Source: Burkholderiales bacterium GJ-E10 (lineage in GTDB: Bacteria; Pseudomonadota; Gammaproteobacteria; Burkholderiales; Burkholderiaceae_F). From it: a stretch of 64,000 nucleotides of DNA. The notes beneath the pieces were generated by a model. The model did not search any database. It had not been told where the DNA came from and worked only from the letters and a program-made list of their open reading frames with translations. Positions 19,728 to 31,269 of this stretch are shown here, piece after piece; the first letter of the stretch is position 1, and every line of letters starts with the position of its first letter. A program made the translations under genes and the position numbers. Location of the stretch: contig AP014683.1 in the NCBI GenBank assembly GCA_000828975.1, positions 3,181,700-3,245,699 of the forward strand, in the 5' to 3' direction.

Positions 19728-20351
19728 ATGGCTCGCTACACGGGAGCAAAACTCAAGCTATCGCGCCGGGAAGGCACCGACCTGTTTCTGAAGAGCGCAC
19801 GTCGCGCGCTCGACACGAAGTGCAAGGCCGACAGCAAGCCCGGGCAGCATGGCCGGACGTCGGGTGCTCGACTGTCGGACTACGGTACCCAGCTTCGCGA
19901 GAAGCAGAAGGTCAAGCGCACCTACGGCGTGCTGGAGCGGCAGTTCCGCCGCTATTTCGCCGAGGCCGAGCGCCGCAAGGGCAACACGGGTGAGAACCTG
20001 ATCGCCCTGCTCGAGTCGCGCCTGGACAACGTCGTCTACCGCATGGGCTTCGGCTCGACCCGCGCCGAGGCCCGGCAGCTGGTCTCGCATTGCGCGGTCG
20101 AAGTCAACGGCAAGGTGACGAACATCTCGTCGATGCTGCTGCGTGCCGGCGATCAGATCACGATCCGCGAACGGTCCCGCAAGCAGACGCGCATCCAGGA
20201 CGCCCTCGGTCTCGCCGCCCAGAGCGGATTCCCGTCCTGGGTCGAAGTCGACGCGCAGAAGATGACCGGAAAGTTCAAGGCGGTTCCGGATCGCGGCGAC
20301 GTCGCGCAGGACATCAACGAGTCGCTGGTCGTCGAGTTGTATTCCCGGTAA
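19728..20351 (+). CDS. rpsD: 30S ribosomal protein S4
   Basis: 207 residues starting [20 protein letters not shown]; the S4 RNA-binding domain ([25 protein letters not shown]) is at about 96-120. The cysteines of zinc-type S4 are absent. In E. coli S4 represses the alpha operon by binding an rpsM leader; I did not test whether that leader structure exists here. A longer frame would add 11 residues but lacks family support. Confidence 0.97.
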   Translation: MARYTGAKLKLSRREGTDLFLKSARRALDTKCKADSKPGQHGRTSGARLSDYGTQLREKQKVKRTYGVLERQFRRYFAEAERRKGNTGENLIALLESRLDNVVYRMGFGSTRAEARQLVSHCAVEVNGKVTNISSMLLRAGDQITIRERSRKQTRIQDALGLAAQSGFPSWVEVDAQKMTGKFKAVPDRGDVAQDINESLVVELYSR

Positions 20352-20477
20352 TGCAGGGGCGGCGCCGGCGTGAAGCGGGAGCCGGCGCTGCATCGTGCGA
20401 TGCAGCCCGATTCCCGCGACCATCCACCAGCCTTATCGGTGTAACGAGCCGAGGGTATTGAAAGGGATTGTGTCAGC

Positions 20478-21458
20478 ATGAATGCCACAGGATTGTTGAA
20501 GCCGCGCTCCATCGAAGTCGAATCGATGGGGCCCAACGCCGCCGTCGTGACGATGGAGCCGTTCGAGCGCGGATATGGCCATACGCTGGGAAATGCGCTC
20601 CGGCGCATCATCCTGTCGTCGATGGTCGGCTATGCCCCTACCGAAGTGCAGATCGAGGGCGTCGTACATGAGTACTCGACCATCGACGGTGTGCGCGAGG
20701 ACGTCGTCGACATCCTGCTCAACCTCAAGGGCATCGTGTTCAAGCTGCACAACCGCGACGAGGTGACCCTGAACCTCCGCAAGGAAGGCGAAGGGACGGT
20801 TACGGCGGGCGACATCGAACTGCCCCACGACGTCGAGGTGATCAACCCCGACCACGTGATCGCGCACCTTTCGGCCGCCGGCAAGCTTGCCATGCAGGTC
20901 AAGGTGGAAAAGGGCCGCGGCTACGTTCCCGGGAACGTCCGGGCATTCCGCGACGACCATTCCGCGACCATCGGCCGGATCGTTCTGGACGCATCGTTCT
21001 CGCCCGTTCGCCGGGTGAGCTACACCGTCGAGAGCGCGCGGGTCGAGCAGCGTACCGACCTGGACAAACTCGTGATGACGATCGAAACCAACGGCGCGAT
21101 CGCGCCCGAGGAGACGGTTCGGCAATCCGCGCGCATCCTGGTCGAGCAGCTTTCGGTCTTCGCGGCGCTGGAAGGCGTCGGCGAACCGGCCCACGCGCAG
21201 CGTGCGAAGGTCGACGTCGACCCGATGCTGCTCCGCCCGGTCGACGATCTGGAGCTGACCGTGCGTTCGGCGAACTGCCTCAAGGCGGAGAACATCTATT
21301 ACATCGGCGACCTGATCCAGCGTACCGAGAACGAGCTGCTCAAGACCCCGAACCTGGGCCGGAAGTCGCTCAACGAGATCAAGGAAGTGCTCGCGACGCG
21401 AGGCCTCACCCTCGGCATGAAGCTGGAGAACTGGCCGCCGGTCGGGCTCGAGAAGTAA
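20478..21458 (+). CDS. rpoA: RNA polymerase alpha subunit
   Basis: 326 residues: the N-terminal domain for assembly ([21 protein letters not shown] at about 31-51) and the C-terminal domain (about 245-326), which contacts UP elements and activators ([38 protein letters not shown]). Full length for the family. It lies between rpsD and rplQ. Confidence 0.97.
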   Translation: MNATGLLKPRSIEVESMGPNAAVVTMEPFERGYGHTLGNALRRIILSSMVGYAPTEVQIEGVVHEYSTIDGVREDVVDILLNLKGIVFKLHNRDEVTLNLRKEGEGTVTAGDIELPHDVEVINPDHVIAHLSAAGKLAMQVKVEKGRGYVPGNVRAFRDDHSATIGRIVLDASFSPVRRVSYTVESARVEQRTDLDKLVMTIETNGAIAPEETVRQSARILVEQLSVFAALEGVGEPAHAQRAKVDVDPMLLRPVDDLELTVRSANCLKAENIYYIGDLIQRTENELLKTPNLGRKSLNEIKEVLATRGLTLGMKLENWPPVGLEK

Positions 21459-21487
21459 ACAACTGTCAGAAAAGAGAAGGAAATCCC

Positions 21488-21883
21488 ATGCGCCACGGAC
21501 ACGGACTGCGAAAACTCAATCGCACCAGCAGCCACCGCTTGGCAATGCTGCGCAACATGTCCAACTCGCTGTTGCGTCACGAGGCCATCAAGACGACGCT
21601 TCCCAAGGCCAAGGAATTGCGCCGCGTCGTGGAACCGCTGATCACGCTTGCGAAGGAGCCGACGGTGGCCAACCGCCGCCTGGCGTTCGACCGCCTGCGC
21701 GACCGCGAGATGGTCGTCAAGCTGTTCGGCGAGCTCGGCCCCCGGTACAAGACCCGGCCGGGCGGTTATCTTCGCATTCTCAAGTTCGGGTTCCGCAACG
21801 GCGACAATGCGCCGATGGCGTACGTCGAACTGGTCGACCGGCCTGCGCCGGCCGAGGCGGCGGAAGGCACCCCGCAGCAGTAA
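21488..21883 (+). CDS. rplQ: 50S ribosomal protein L17
   Basis: 131 residues beginning [24 protein letters not shown], the bL17 signature, ending with a short alanine- and proline-rich tail. It is the last gene of the ribosomal block. Confidence 0.97.
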   Translation: MRHGHGLRKLNRTSSHRLAMLRNMSNSLLRHEAIKTTLPKAKELRRVVEPLITLAKEPTVANRRLAFDRLRDREMVVKLFGELGPRYKTRPGGYLRILKFGFRNGDNAPMAYVELVDRPAPAEAAEGTPQQ

Positions 21884-21890
21884 GGTCCCA

Positions 21891-21923
21891 CACCCGCTGC
21901 CGCAACGCGGCGGCGGGTGGTGC
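21891..21923 (+). terminator. candidate terminator after rplQ
   Basis: An imperfect 12-13 base GC-rich inverted repeat (CACCCGC...GCCGC with GCGGC...GCGGGTG) starting seven bases after the rplQ stop. There is no U-tract, so termination would need help or be Rho-dependent. The rest of the 190-base gap contains no gene that I can see. Confidence 0.4.
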
Positions 21924-22072
21924 GGCTCCCCGGGGGAGTTCGGACATTCCGCTCGCCCCCCCCCGCCGCTCTCGGTGGAGGCCGGACGCATTGGCCCCGA
22001 TACCGCGGCAATCTTCGTTGCCACCGCTCGGCGTCACGGGTTTGTAATCGCGCCGCCATATAGTCCCGCCCG

Positions 22073-22954
22073 ATGCAAGGGCGCAGCGGTCATTTCCCAA
22101 TCGACGAGCAGCGATCCGGCGGCAGCCAACGCCGCTATCGCGCGATTTTTCTCTCGGACATTCACCTCGGTACGCCTGGGTGCAAGGCCGAGCACCTTCT
22201 CGACTTCCTGCGTCACAACGAGTCGGATCGGATCTACCTGGTCGGCGACATCATCGACGGCTGGGCGCTGCGGTCGCGCTTCCATTGGCCGCAGGCGCAT
22301 AACGACGTCGTGCAGAAAATCCTGCGCAAGGCCCGGAAGGGCACCTCCGTCGTCTACATCCCCGGCAACCACGACGAGGTCGCGCGCCAGTTCTGCGGCC
22401 TGAAGTTCGGCGAGGTCTCGATCTGCGCCGAAGCCGAACACCGGCTCCTCGATGGCCGGACGCTCTGGGTAACGCATGGCGACGTCGCCGACGGCGTGAT
22501 TCGCCACGCAAAATGGCTGGCTCACGTCGGCGACGCCCTCTACGACTGGCTGCTGTGGCTCAACCGCCATTTCAACAACCTGCGGGCGCGCCTGGGCTTC
22601 GGGTACTGGTCTCTTTCGCAATTCCTGAAATACAAGGTCAAGAATGCGGTGAGCTTCATCAGCGATTTCGAGCATGTCCTGATTCGCGAAGCCCGCAAGC
22701 GGGGATACGACGGCGTGGTCTGCGGCCACATCCACCATGCCCAGATCCGGGAGGTCGACGGGGCGCTCTACGTCAACGACGGCGACTGGGTCGAGAGCCT
22801 GACTGCGCTCGTCGAGACGCTGGATGGGCGCCTGGAGATCGTCGAGTGGAAGGAGATCCTGGTGCCCAATCCCCCCTCCCCGCACTGGAGTCGGGACGAC
22901 GAGACGGACGAGCCGGAGGTTTCCGTGGCGGTGATGGAGGCGTACAACCCATGA
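22073..22954 (+). CDS. plcP: metallophosphoesterase of the PlcP / COG2908 type
   Basis: A 293-residue calcineurin-like phosphoesterase with the metal motifs SDIHLGT (about 24-30), GDIIDGW, GNHDE and GHIHHAQ. The conserved run SDRIYLVGDIIDGWALRSRF...WPQAHNDVVQKILRKARKG matches PlcP-type enzymes, which in several proteobacteria remove phosphate head groups from phospholipids under phosphate limitation. LpxH-like UDP-diacylglucosamine hydrolases are related but shorter. It overlaps the following glycosyltransferase gene by four bases, the pairing known for PlcP and its lipid glycosyltransferase. Substrate is inferred. Confidence 0.7.
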   Translation: MQGRSGHFPIDEQRSGGSQRRYRAIFLSDIHLGTPGCKAEHLLDFLRHNESDRIYLVGDIIDGWALRSRFHWPQAHNDVVQKILRKARKGTSVVYIPGNHDEVARQFCGLKFGEVSICAEAEHRLLDGRTLWVTHGDVADGVIRHAKWLAHVGDALYDWLLWLNRHFNNLRARLGFGYWSLSQFLKYKVKNAVSFISDFEHVLIREARKRGYDGVVCGHIHHAQIREVDGALYVNDGDWVESLTALVETLDGRLEIVEWKEILVPNPPSPHWSRDDETDEPEVSVAVMEAYNP

Positions 22955-24021
22955 AGTTCGTGACGGTGACCGACGCCTGGCACCCCCAGGTCAACGGCGT
23001 GGTGCGAACGATCGAAGCGACGAACCGCGAGCTGCTGCGGGCGGGGCATGTCGCCGAAGTGATCGCTCCCTCCGATTTCCGGACGATTCCCTGCCCCGGG
23101 TATCCGGAAATCCGCCTTGCCGTACTGCCCTATCGAACGTTATTGCGCGCGCTCCGGCGCGCCAGCCCGGACGCGGTGCACATCGCCACCGAAGGCCCGC
23201 TCGGCGTCGCGGCGCGCCGGGTATGCCTGCGCCATCGGATTCCCTTCACGACCGCGTACCACACCCGGTTTCCGCAATATCTGAAGGCGATGTACGGCAT
23301 CCCGGAGCGGTGGGTGTACCGCTTTCTCCGCTGGTTCCATGGGCCCGCCCGCCATCTCCTGACCCCCACTCCGCACGTCGAACGCGAGCTGGCAGACTGG
23401 GGCATGACCAACGTCGCGCGCTGGACGCGCGGCGTTGACCTCGACGTGTTCCGTCCGTCGGATGTCCCGTTCCCGGGCGTGCACGGCCTGCCGGGCCCGC
23501 GGTTCCTCTACGTCGGCCGGGTGTCCGTGGAGAAGAACATCGACGCCTTCCTGGAACTGGATCTGCCGGGGACGCGGATCGTTGCCGGCGTGGGACCGGA
23601 ACTCGACCTGCTCAAGCGCCGGTACCCCGATGTCTGCTTCGTCGGCGTGCTTCCGCGCGAGGAACTGGCACAGCTCTACTCCAGCGTCGACGCCTTCGTG
23701 TTCCCGAGCCGGACCGACACGTTCGGCCTGGTCATGCTCGAGGCCCTTGCCTGCGGGACGCCGGTCGCCGCATATCCGGTGCAGGGTCCGCTCGACGTCG
23801 TGGGCGGTTCGAACGTCGCCGTGCTCGATGAGGATTTGCGCAAGGCGGCGCTGGCGGCGTCGCGGATCGAGCGCAGCGCCTGCCGGGCGTACGCAGAGCG
23901 GTTTTCGTGGGCAGCGGCTACGGAACAGTTCATCCGTCTGCATTCGCCCGAGCCTGCCCCGAGCGTGCGCGACGACGGCCTTCCGTCCGACCGGGTCGCC
24001 TGCGAAGGCGGAAACGGTTGA
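22951..24021 (+). CDS. family 4-type glycosyltransferase, probably a lipid glycosyltransferase
   Basis: A 356-residue GT-B glycosyltransferase starting MKFVTVTDAWHPQVNGVVRT. The nucleotide-sugar signature is in FVFPSRTDTFGLVMLEALACGTPVAAYPV (about 249-277), and HTRFPQYLKAMYG lies in the acceptor half. Enzymes with this opening glycosylate diacylglycerol or phosphatidylinositol. Co-translation with the PlcP-like gene suggests that it caps the diacylglycerol released by PlcP to make phosphate-free glycolipids, a phosphate-saving swap. No Pho box was evident upstream of the pair. Confidence 0.75.
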   Translation: MKFVTVTDAWHPQVNGVVRTIEATNRELLRAGHVAEVIAPSDFRTIPCPGYPEIRLAVLPYRTLLRALRRASPDAVHIATEGPLGVAARRVCLRHRIPFTTAYHTRFPQYLKAMYGIPERWVYRFLRWFHGPARHLLTPTPHVERELADWGMTNVARWTRGVDLDVFRPSDVPFPGVHGLPGPRFLYVGRVSVEKNIDAFLELDLPGTRIVAGVGPELDLLKRRYPDVCFVGVLPREELAQLYSSVDAFVFPSRTDTFGLVMLEALACGTPVAAYPVQGPLDVVGGSNVAVLDEDLRKAALAASRIERSACRAYAERFSWAAATEQFIRLHSPEPAPSVRDDGLPSDRVACEGGNG

Positions 24022-24067
24022 GGAAACGCGGACGCGAAAGGGGCTCGGCCTGGCCGATGCGGACCGG

Positions 24068-25764
<1,697 letters not shown>

Positions 25765-25871
25765 GGGGGGTATGGGTGAATACTACTTTCCGGTAACGGC
25801 GCAAGGCGCCGCAACCTCGTTAATATGGCAGCCAGAATGCGGAGTTTGCCGCAAACCGCGAGGGCACATCG

Positions 25872-27723
<1,852 letters not shown>

Positions 27724-27734
27724 CGTGCCGTACC

Positions 27735-27774
27735 GGGCCAACCCGGTCCCCGTCGGGGCGCCGGGTTGGCGCCC
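27735..27774. terminator. candidate bidirectional terminator
   Basis: A strong inverted repeat (GGGCCAACCCGG with CCGGGTTGGCGCCC, plus an inner CCCCG/CGGGG pair) 12 bases after the oxidoreductase stop and before the convergent small gene on the other strand. No U-tract is present. Confidence 0.4.
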
Positions 27775-27822
27775 TGCATCGAGGCACACACCGGGGAACG
27801 ATGTCGGTGTGCTGTACCCGGT

Positions 27823-27945
27823 TTACTTGGCCGCCCAGTTGTCGACCCACTCGATCCAGCGATCGATGATGCCGAGGCGCAGCAGCACGAAGAACAGGAT
27901 GATGCCAATGACGAAGCCACCCAATGTGGCCTGTGGAATACCCAT
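27823..27945 (-). CDS. 40-residue single-span membrane peptide
   Basis: A short frame that begins MGIPQATLGGFVIGIILFFV and ends WAAK, with one hydrophobic helix (about 8-26) and an amphipathic charged tail (RLGIIDRWIEWVDNW). AGGAGAG sits seven bases before the ATG at 27943-27945. Its layout (tiny, clear ribosome site, membrane helix, terminator-like hairpin downstream) argues for a real gene. I do not recognise a family. It may be a regulator of a membrane complex. Confidence 0.55.
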   Translation of the reverse strand: MGIPQATLGGFVIGIILFFVLLRLGIIDRWIEWVDNWAAK

Positions 27946-28088
27946 TGCGGACTCTCCTGCGGAATTGCGAAACCCGACGGATTCCGATGCCATGATCGGA
28001 AGGCTATGTCGTTTCGCAGCCGGAGATTTGGGCTAGATCAAACGAACACCAACCACGGCCGCTTGCCACGGCGTGCTTCGCATTGCGA

Positions 28089-29360
28089 TCACTCGGGCAC
28101 CACGGATTCCAGTGCGATCAGATCGTCGATCGTTTCGCGTCTGCGTACGAGATGCATTTGCGTTCCGTCGATGAGCACCTCTGCGGGCCGACCACGACTG
28201 TTGTAATTGCTTGCCATGCTCATGCCGTATGCGCCTGCGGAAAGCACGGCAAGCAAATCCCCTTCTTCGATGCACAGCGCGCGCTCGCGCGCGAGCCAGT
28301 CGCCGCTTTCACACACCGGTCCGACGACGTCGAAGGTCTTTGGCATGCCGGGGCGCGGACGTACCGCACGCACATCCATCCAGGCGTCGTACAACGTGGG
28401 CCGGATGAGGTCGTTCATCGCCGCATCGACAATGGCAAAGTTTTTTTCCGCCCCCGGCTTGCAGTGCAGGACCCGGGTAAGCAGGGCGCCGGCGTTGCCG
28501 ACGATGGAGCGGCCAGGTTCGAGCAGAAAGAATTTGTCGCCGTGGCCGCGACGGTCGGCGCAGGACAGGATGGCCGCCACCCAGGCTTCGATCTCCGGCG
28601 GATCCTCATCGCGATAGGCGATGCCCAGACCGCCGCCGAAATCGAGGTGGGGGATCGGGATCCCATCGTGTTCGATCCGATCGACGAGGTCGAAGACCCG
28701 GTTGGCCGCGTCGAGCATGGGGGCGATCGAGGTCAACTGCGAGCCGATATGACAGTCGACGCCGACGACCTCCAGTCCCGCCATGCCCGCCGCACGTTGG
28801 TAGAGGGCTGGCGCATCGCCGATCGGAATGCCGAACTTGTTGGATTTCAATCCGGTGGAAATGTAGGGATGGGTCTGCGGGTCGACATCGGGGTTGACGC
28901 GCAGCGACACCGGTGCGCGGCGCCCCAGGCGCTGCGCGATCGCATCGACCAGATGCAACTCCGCTTCCGACTCGACGTTGAAACATGCGATCCCGGCGGC
29001 CAGCGCATCCGCGATTTCGTCGGCGCGCTTGCCGACGCCGGAAAACACCACGCGCGACGCCGGGGCACCCGCGGCAAGAACGCGCGCCAGTTCGCCCCCG
29101 GAAACGATGTCGAAACCCGCGCCGGCGCGCGCGAGAAGGTGGAGGATCCCCAGATTGGAGTTCGCCTTCACGGCATAGCAAACGAGACCCCGCCGCCCCG
29201 CAAGGGCATCGGCGTAGCGCAGGAACGGATCGAGCACCGCTTGCCGGGAGTAGACGTAGGTCGGCGTGCCGTAGCGTTGCGCAACGGATTCCAGCGCCAC
29301 GCCTTCGCAGTGCAGCTGGTTGTCGATCAGCGGGAATGCCGCGTCGGGTGCAGTGGTCAT
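28089..29360 (-). CDS. lysA: diaminopimelate decarboxylase
   Basis: The last step of lysine synthesis: PLP-dependent decarboxylation of meso-diaminopimelate. 423 residues with the PLP lysine in VCYAVKANSNLGIL (about 54-67), the glycine loop of the phosphate site, and CESGDWLARERAL near the C terminus, which supplies the active-site Cys. The ATG at 29360 overlaps the lptM stop as ATGA; the open frame extends further upstream but would overrun lptM. Confidence 0.95.
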   Translation of the reverse strand: MTTAPDAAFPLIDNQLHCEGVALESVAQRYGTPTYVYSRQAVLDPFLRYADALAGRRGLVCYAVKANSNLGILHLLARAGAGFDIVSGGELARVLAAGAPASRVVFSGVGKRADEIADALAAGIACFNVESEAELHLVDAIAQRLGRRAPVSLRVNPDVDPQTHPYISTGLKSNKFGIPIGDAPALYQRAAGMAGLEVVGVDCHIGSQLTSIAPMLDAANRVFDLVDRIEHDGIPIPHLDFGGGLGIAYRDEDPPEIEAWVAAILSCADRRGHGDKFFLLEPGRSIVGNAGALLTRVLHCKPGAEKNFAIVDAAMNDLIRPTLYDAWMDVRAVRPRPGMPKTFDVVGPVCESGDWLARERALCIEEGDLLAVLSAGAYGMSMASNYNSRGRPAEVLIDGTQMHLVRRRETIDDLIALESVVPE

Positions 29361-29653
29361 GGCTGGCTCGGCGGCGCCGGGCTTGTCGCCGGCGTCCGGG
29401 TCGTATCGGTCTGGGCGTCGGGCGCTGCCGACGGGGTCGGCGCCGGCCCGCTCGCGCTCGTCGTCGCGGGCTTTTCCGGCGCCGCGCTGGCCGGCGGTGG
29501 GGTGTGTACCGGCCAAGGGGTATTCTCGGGGTATCCGCGCAGCGTGAGCGGGCCGGTCTGCCCGCAGGCGGCCAGCATCAGCACCGAAGACAGTGCGGCG
29601 CAGACTGCGGGAACCGACAGCGGGAGATGTCGCGCGCGGAAACGGAAAATCAT
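29357..29653 (-). CDS. lptM: small lipoprotein, LptM (YifL) family
   Basis: A 98-residue lipoprotein: signal peptide with lipobox LMLAAC (cleavage before Cys 30), then the conserved GQTGPLTLRGYP motif and a proline- and alanine-rich tail. LptM assists oxidative maturation of the LptDE lipopolysaccharide transporter in E. coli. Its place directly before lysA, with a four-base overlap, is conserved in beta- and gammaproteobacteria. Confidence 0.85.
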   Translation of the reverse strand: MIFRFRARHLPLSVPAVCAALSSVLMLAACGQTGPLTLRGYPENTPWPVHTPPPASAAPEKPATTSASGPAPTPSAAPDAQTDTTRTPATSPAPPSQP

Positions 29654-29667
29654 TTGGGAAATCTACC

Positions 29668-29988
29668 ATGAGCGAAACGCAATTCCTGCATCGCGTCGAG
29701 GAGACGCTGGTGCGGATCGAGGCCGCACTCGATGAAGCCGGCGTCGACGCCGATTGTTCCCGGTCCGGACATGTCCTGACGATCGAACTGGAAAATGGCG
29801 CGCAGATCGTCGTCAACGCACAGGCGCCGACGCGTCAGATCTGGGTGGCCTCGCGCAGCAGCGGAGCGATGCATTTCGATGCCGACGCCGATCGCTGGAT
29901 CGATCGGCGCAGTGGCGCGGAGCTGTTCGAAAGCCTGTCGCGGGTGGTGACGGCCTTGCGGGGGGCGGAAACGCATCTCCTCGGGTGA
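29668..29988 (+). CDS. cyaY: frataxin homologue CyaY
   Basis: A 106-residue protein (MSETQFLHRVEETLVRIE) with acidic helix 1 and the strand signature QIWVASRSSGAMHFD. It binds iron and modulates iron-sulphur cluster assembly by IscS/IscU. It is divergent from lptM-lysA, separated by only 14 bases, so promoters must overlap the neighbouring coding ends. Confidence 0.9.
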   Translation: MSETQFLHRVEETLVRIEAALDEAGVDADCSRSGHVLTIELENGAQIVVNAQAPTRQIWVASRSSGAMHFDADADRWIDRRSGAELFESLSRVVTALRGAETHLLG

Positions 29989-30015
29989 TCGCGCCGTCTG
30001 GTCTTTCGCCGGTTC

Positions 30016-31269
30016 CTAGCGGGTTTCCGTCGGGAACAGCAGGCGATTGATCAGGTCGTTGTCGACCGTCTCCTCGAACAGCGTCCGGATCAGCAGTTCG
30101 CCGCCGAGGAGTTGCGGCGCGAACACCATGTCGGGCTGCGTCCGGCGGATCTTCTCCAGGTTGCGCGGGTCATTGACCACCGCGATCGTCCGCACCTGCG
30201 GGGCGATCTCCTTCACCGCCAGCACGGCAAAGGCGTTCTCCGCATCGTCGTCGCGCAGGATCAGCACCATGCGCGCGGCCGGCACGCCGGCGGCGTGCAG
30301 GAGATCGCTGTCGCTGGCCGCATCACCGATCAGCACGTCGGTTCCCCCCGGGTATGGCAGCTCCTGCCCGGTCGGGACCACCACCGTGATGGGTACGTCG
30401 CGCTCCTGCAGGCGGCGGAAGATGTTGAAGGCCAGCGTTGAACGGCCGATGATGACGAAGTGGTTCTTGCGGGACACCTTGGCGATCCTCCCTTGCACGA
30501 TGCGCTTGACACTGCCGCCGACCAGCGGCCCGATGACCACGCCGAGGGTGGTGGCGAAGACGGTGATGCCCAGAACGATCAACGATACCGTGAACAGCCT
30601 GGCACCGTCGGTATGGGGAACGATATCCCCATAGCCCACCGTGGACATGGTGACGACCGCGTAATAGACGGCGGTGACCGGATCCTGGATCGGCGGCCGG
30701 AATCCGGCGCCAAGCCATAGGGCGCCGAGCACGCCGTACGTCATCACGCTGCCGGCGCCGAGCAGGGCGAACAGTGCTCCGGTCGTCAGGCTGCTGCGGT
30801 CGAAGCGCCGCCAGTAGAGCAGCAGCAGCAGGGTCTGTGCGATCGTGATCGTCAACAGGAAGTCGAGATGCCGATGGTGATTCAGCGCCGCTGCGCCGAG
30901 GGTGAAGGCGAGCAGGAGGAACGAGATCAACCAGGCAAGGCGCGCCCGCAGGGCCAGGCCGGCCGACATCACGATCAGCCCGAGGGCGGCGAATACCGGG
31001 GGGAGGACGAGGAGGTCGGCGATCCGTACGAGTCCCTTGGCTTGCTCCGCGTCCCGTAGCAGGGCGTGGAGCTGGGCCGAGTAGGGCCGCAGGAGCACCG
31101 CGCCGAGCGCGCAGTTGAACAGGGCGAGGACGATCGGAAGGCCGGCACGGACCCACCATCGGTGGACCGGCGCCACGATCGCGAGCACGGTCTCCCAGCG
31201 CACCCCGGCGGACGCGAATGCCGCCTCGATCCGGTTCCGGATCTTCAGTGCCGCTCGTATTGCAACCAT
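30016..31269 (-). CDS. potassium channel with RCK/TrkA-N domain (Kch-like)
   Basis: A 417-residue protein: several hydrophobic segments (about 25-150), a pore helix and selectivity filter TMSTVGYGDIVP (about 193-204), one more membrane helix, then a cytoplasmic Rossmann TrkA-N domain starting HFVIIGRSTLAFNIFRRLQE (about 257) and a second half with DPRNLEKIRRTQPDMVFAPQ. The GYGD filter predicts potassium selectivity. The ATG at 31269 lies inside the end of the PBP1A gene (25-base overlap); a longer frame exists but is antisense-like. Confidence 0.85.
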   Translation of the reverse strand: MVAIRAALKIRNRIEAAFASAGVRWETVLAIVAPVHRWWVRAGLPIVLALFNCALGAVLLRPYSAQLHALLRDAEQAKGLVRIADLLVLPPVFAALGLIVMSAGLALRARLAWLISFLLLAFTLGAAALNHHRHLDFLLTITIAQTLLLLLYWRRFDRSSLTTGALFALLGAGSVMTYGVLGALWLGAGFRPPIQDPVTAVYYAVVTMSTVGYGDIVPHTDGARLFTVSLIVLGITVFATTLGVVIGPLVGGSVKRIVQGRIAKVSRKNHFVIIGRSTLAFNIFRRLQERDVPITVVVPTGQELPYPGGTDVLIGDAASDSDLLHAAGVPAARMVLILRDDDAENAFAVLAVKEIAPQVRTIAVVNDPRNLEKIRRTQPDMVFAPQLLGGELLIRTLFEETVDNDLINRLLFPTETR

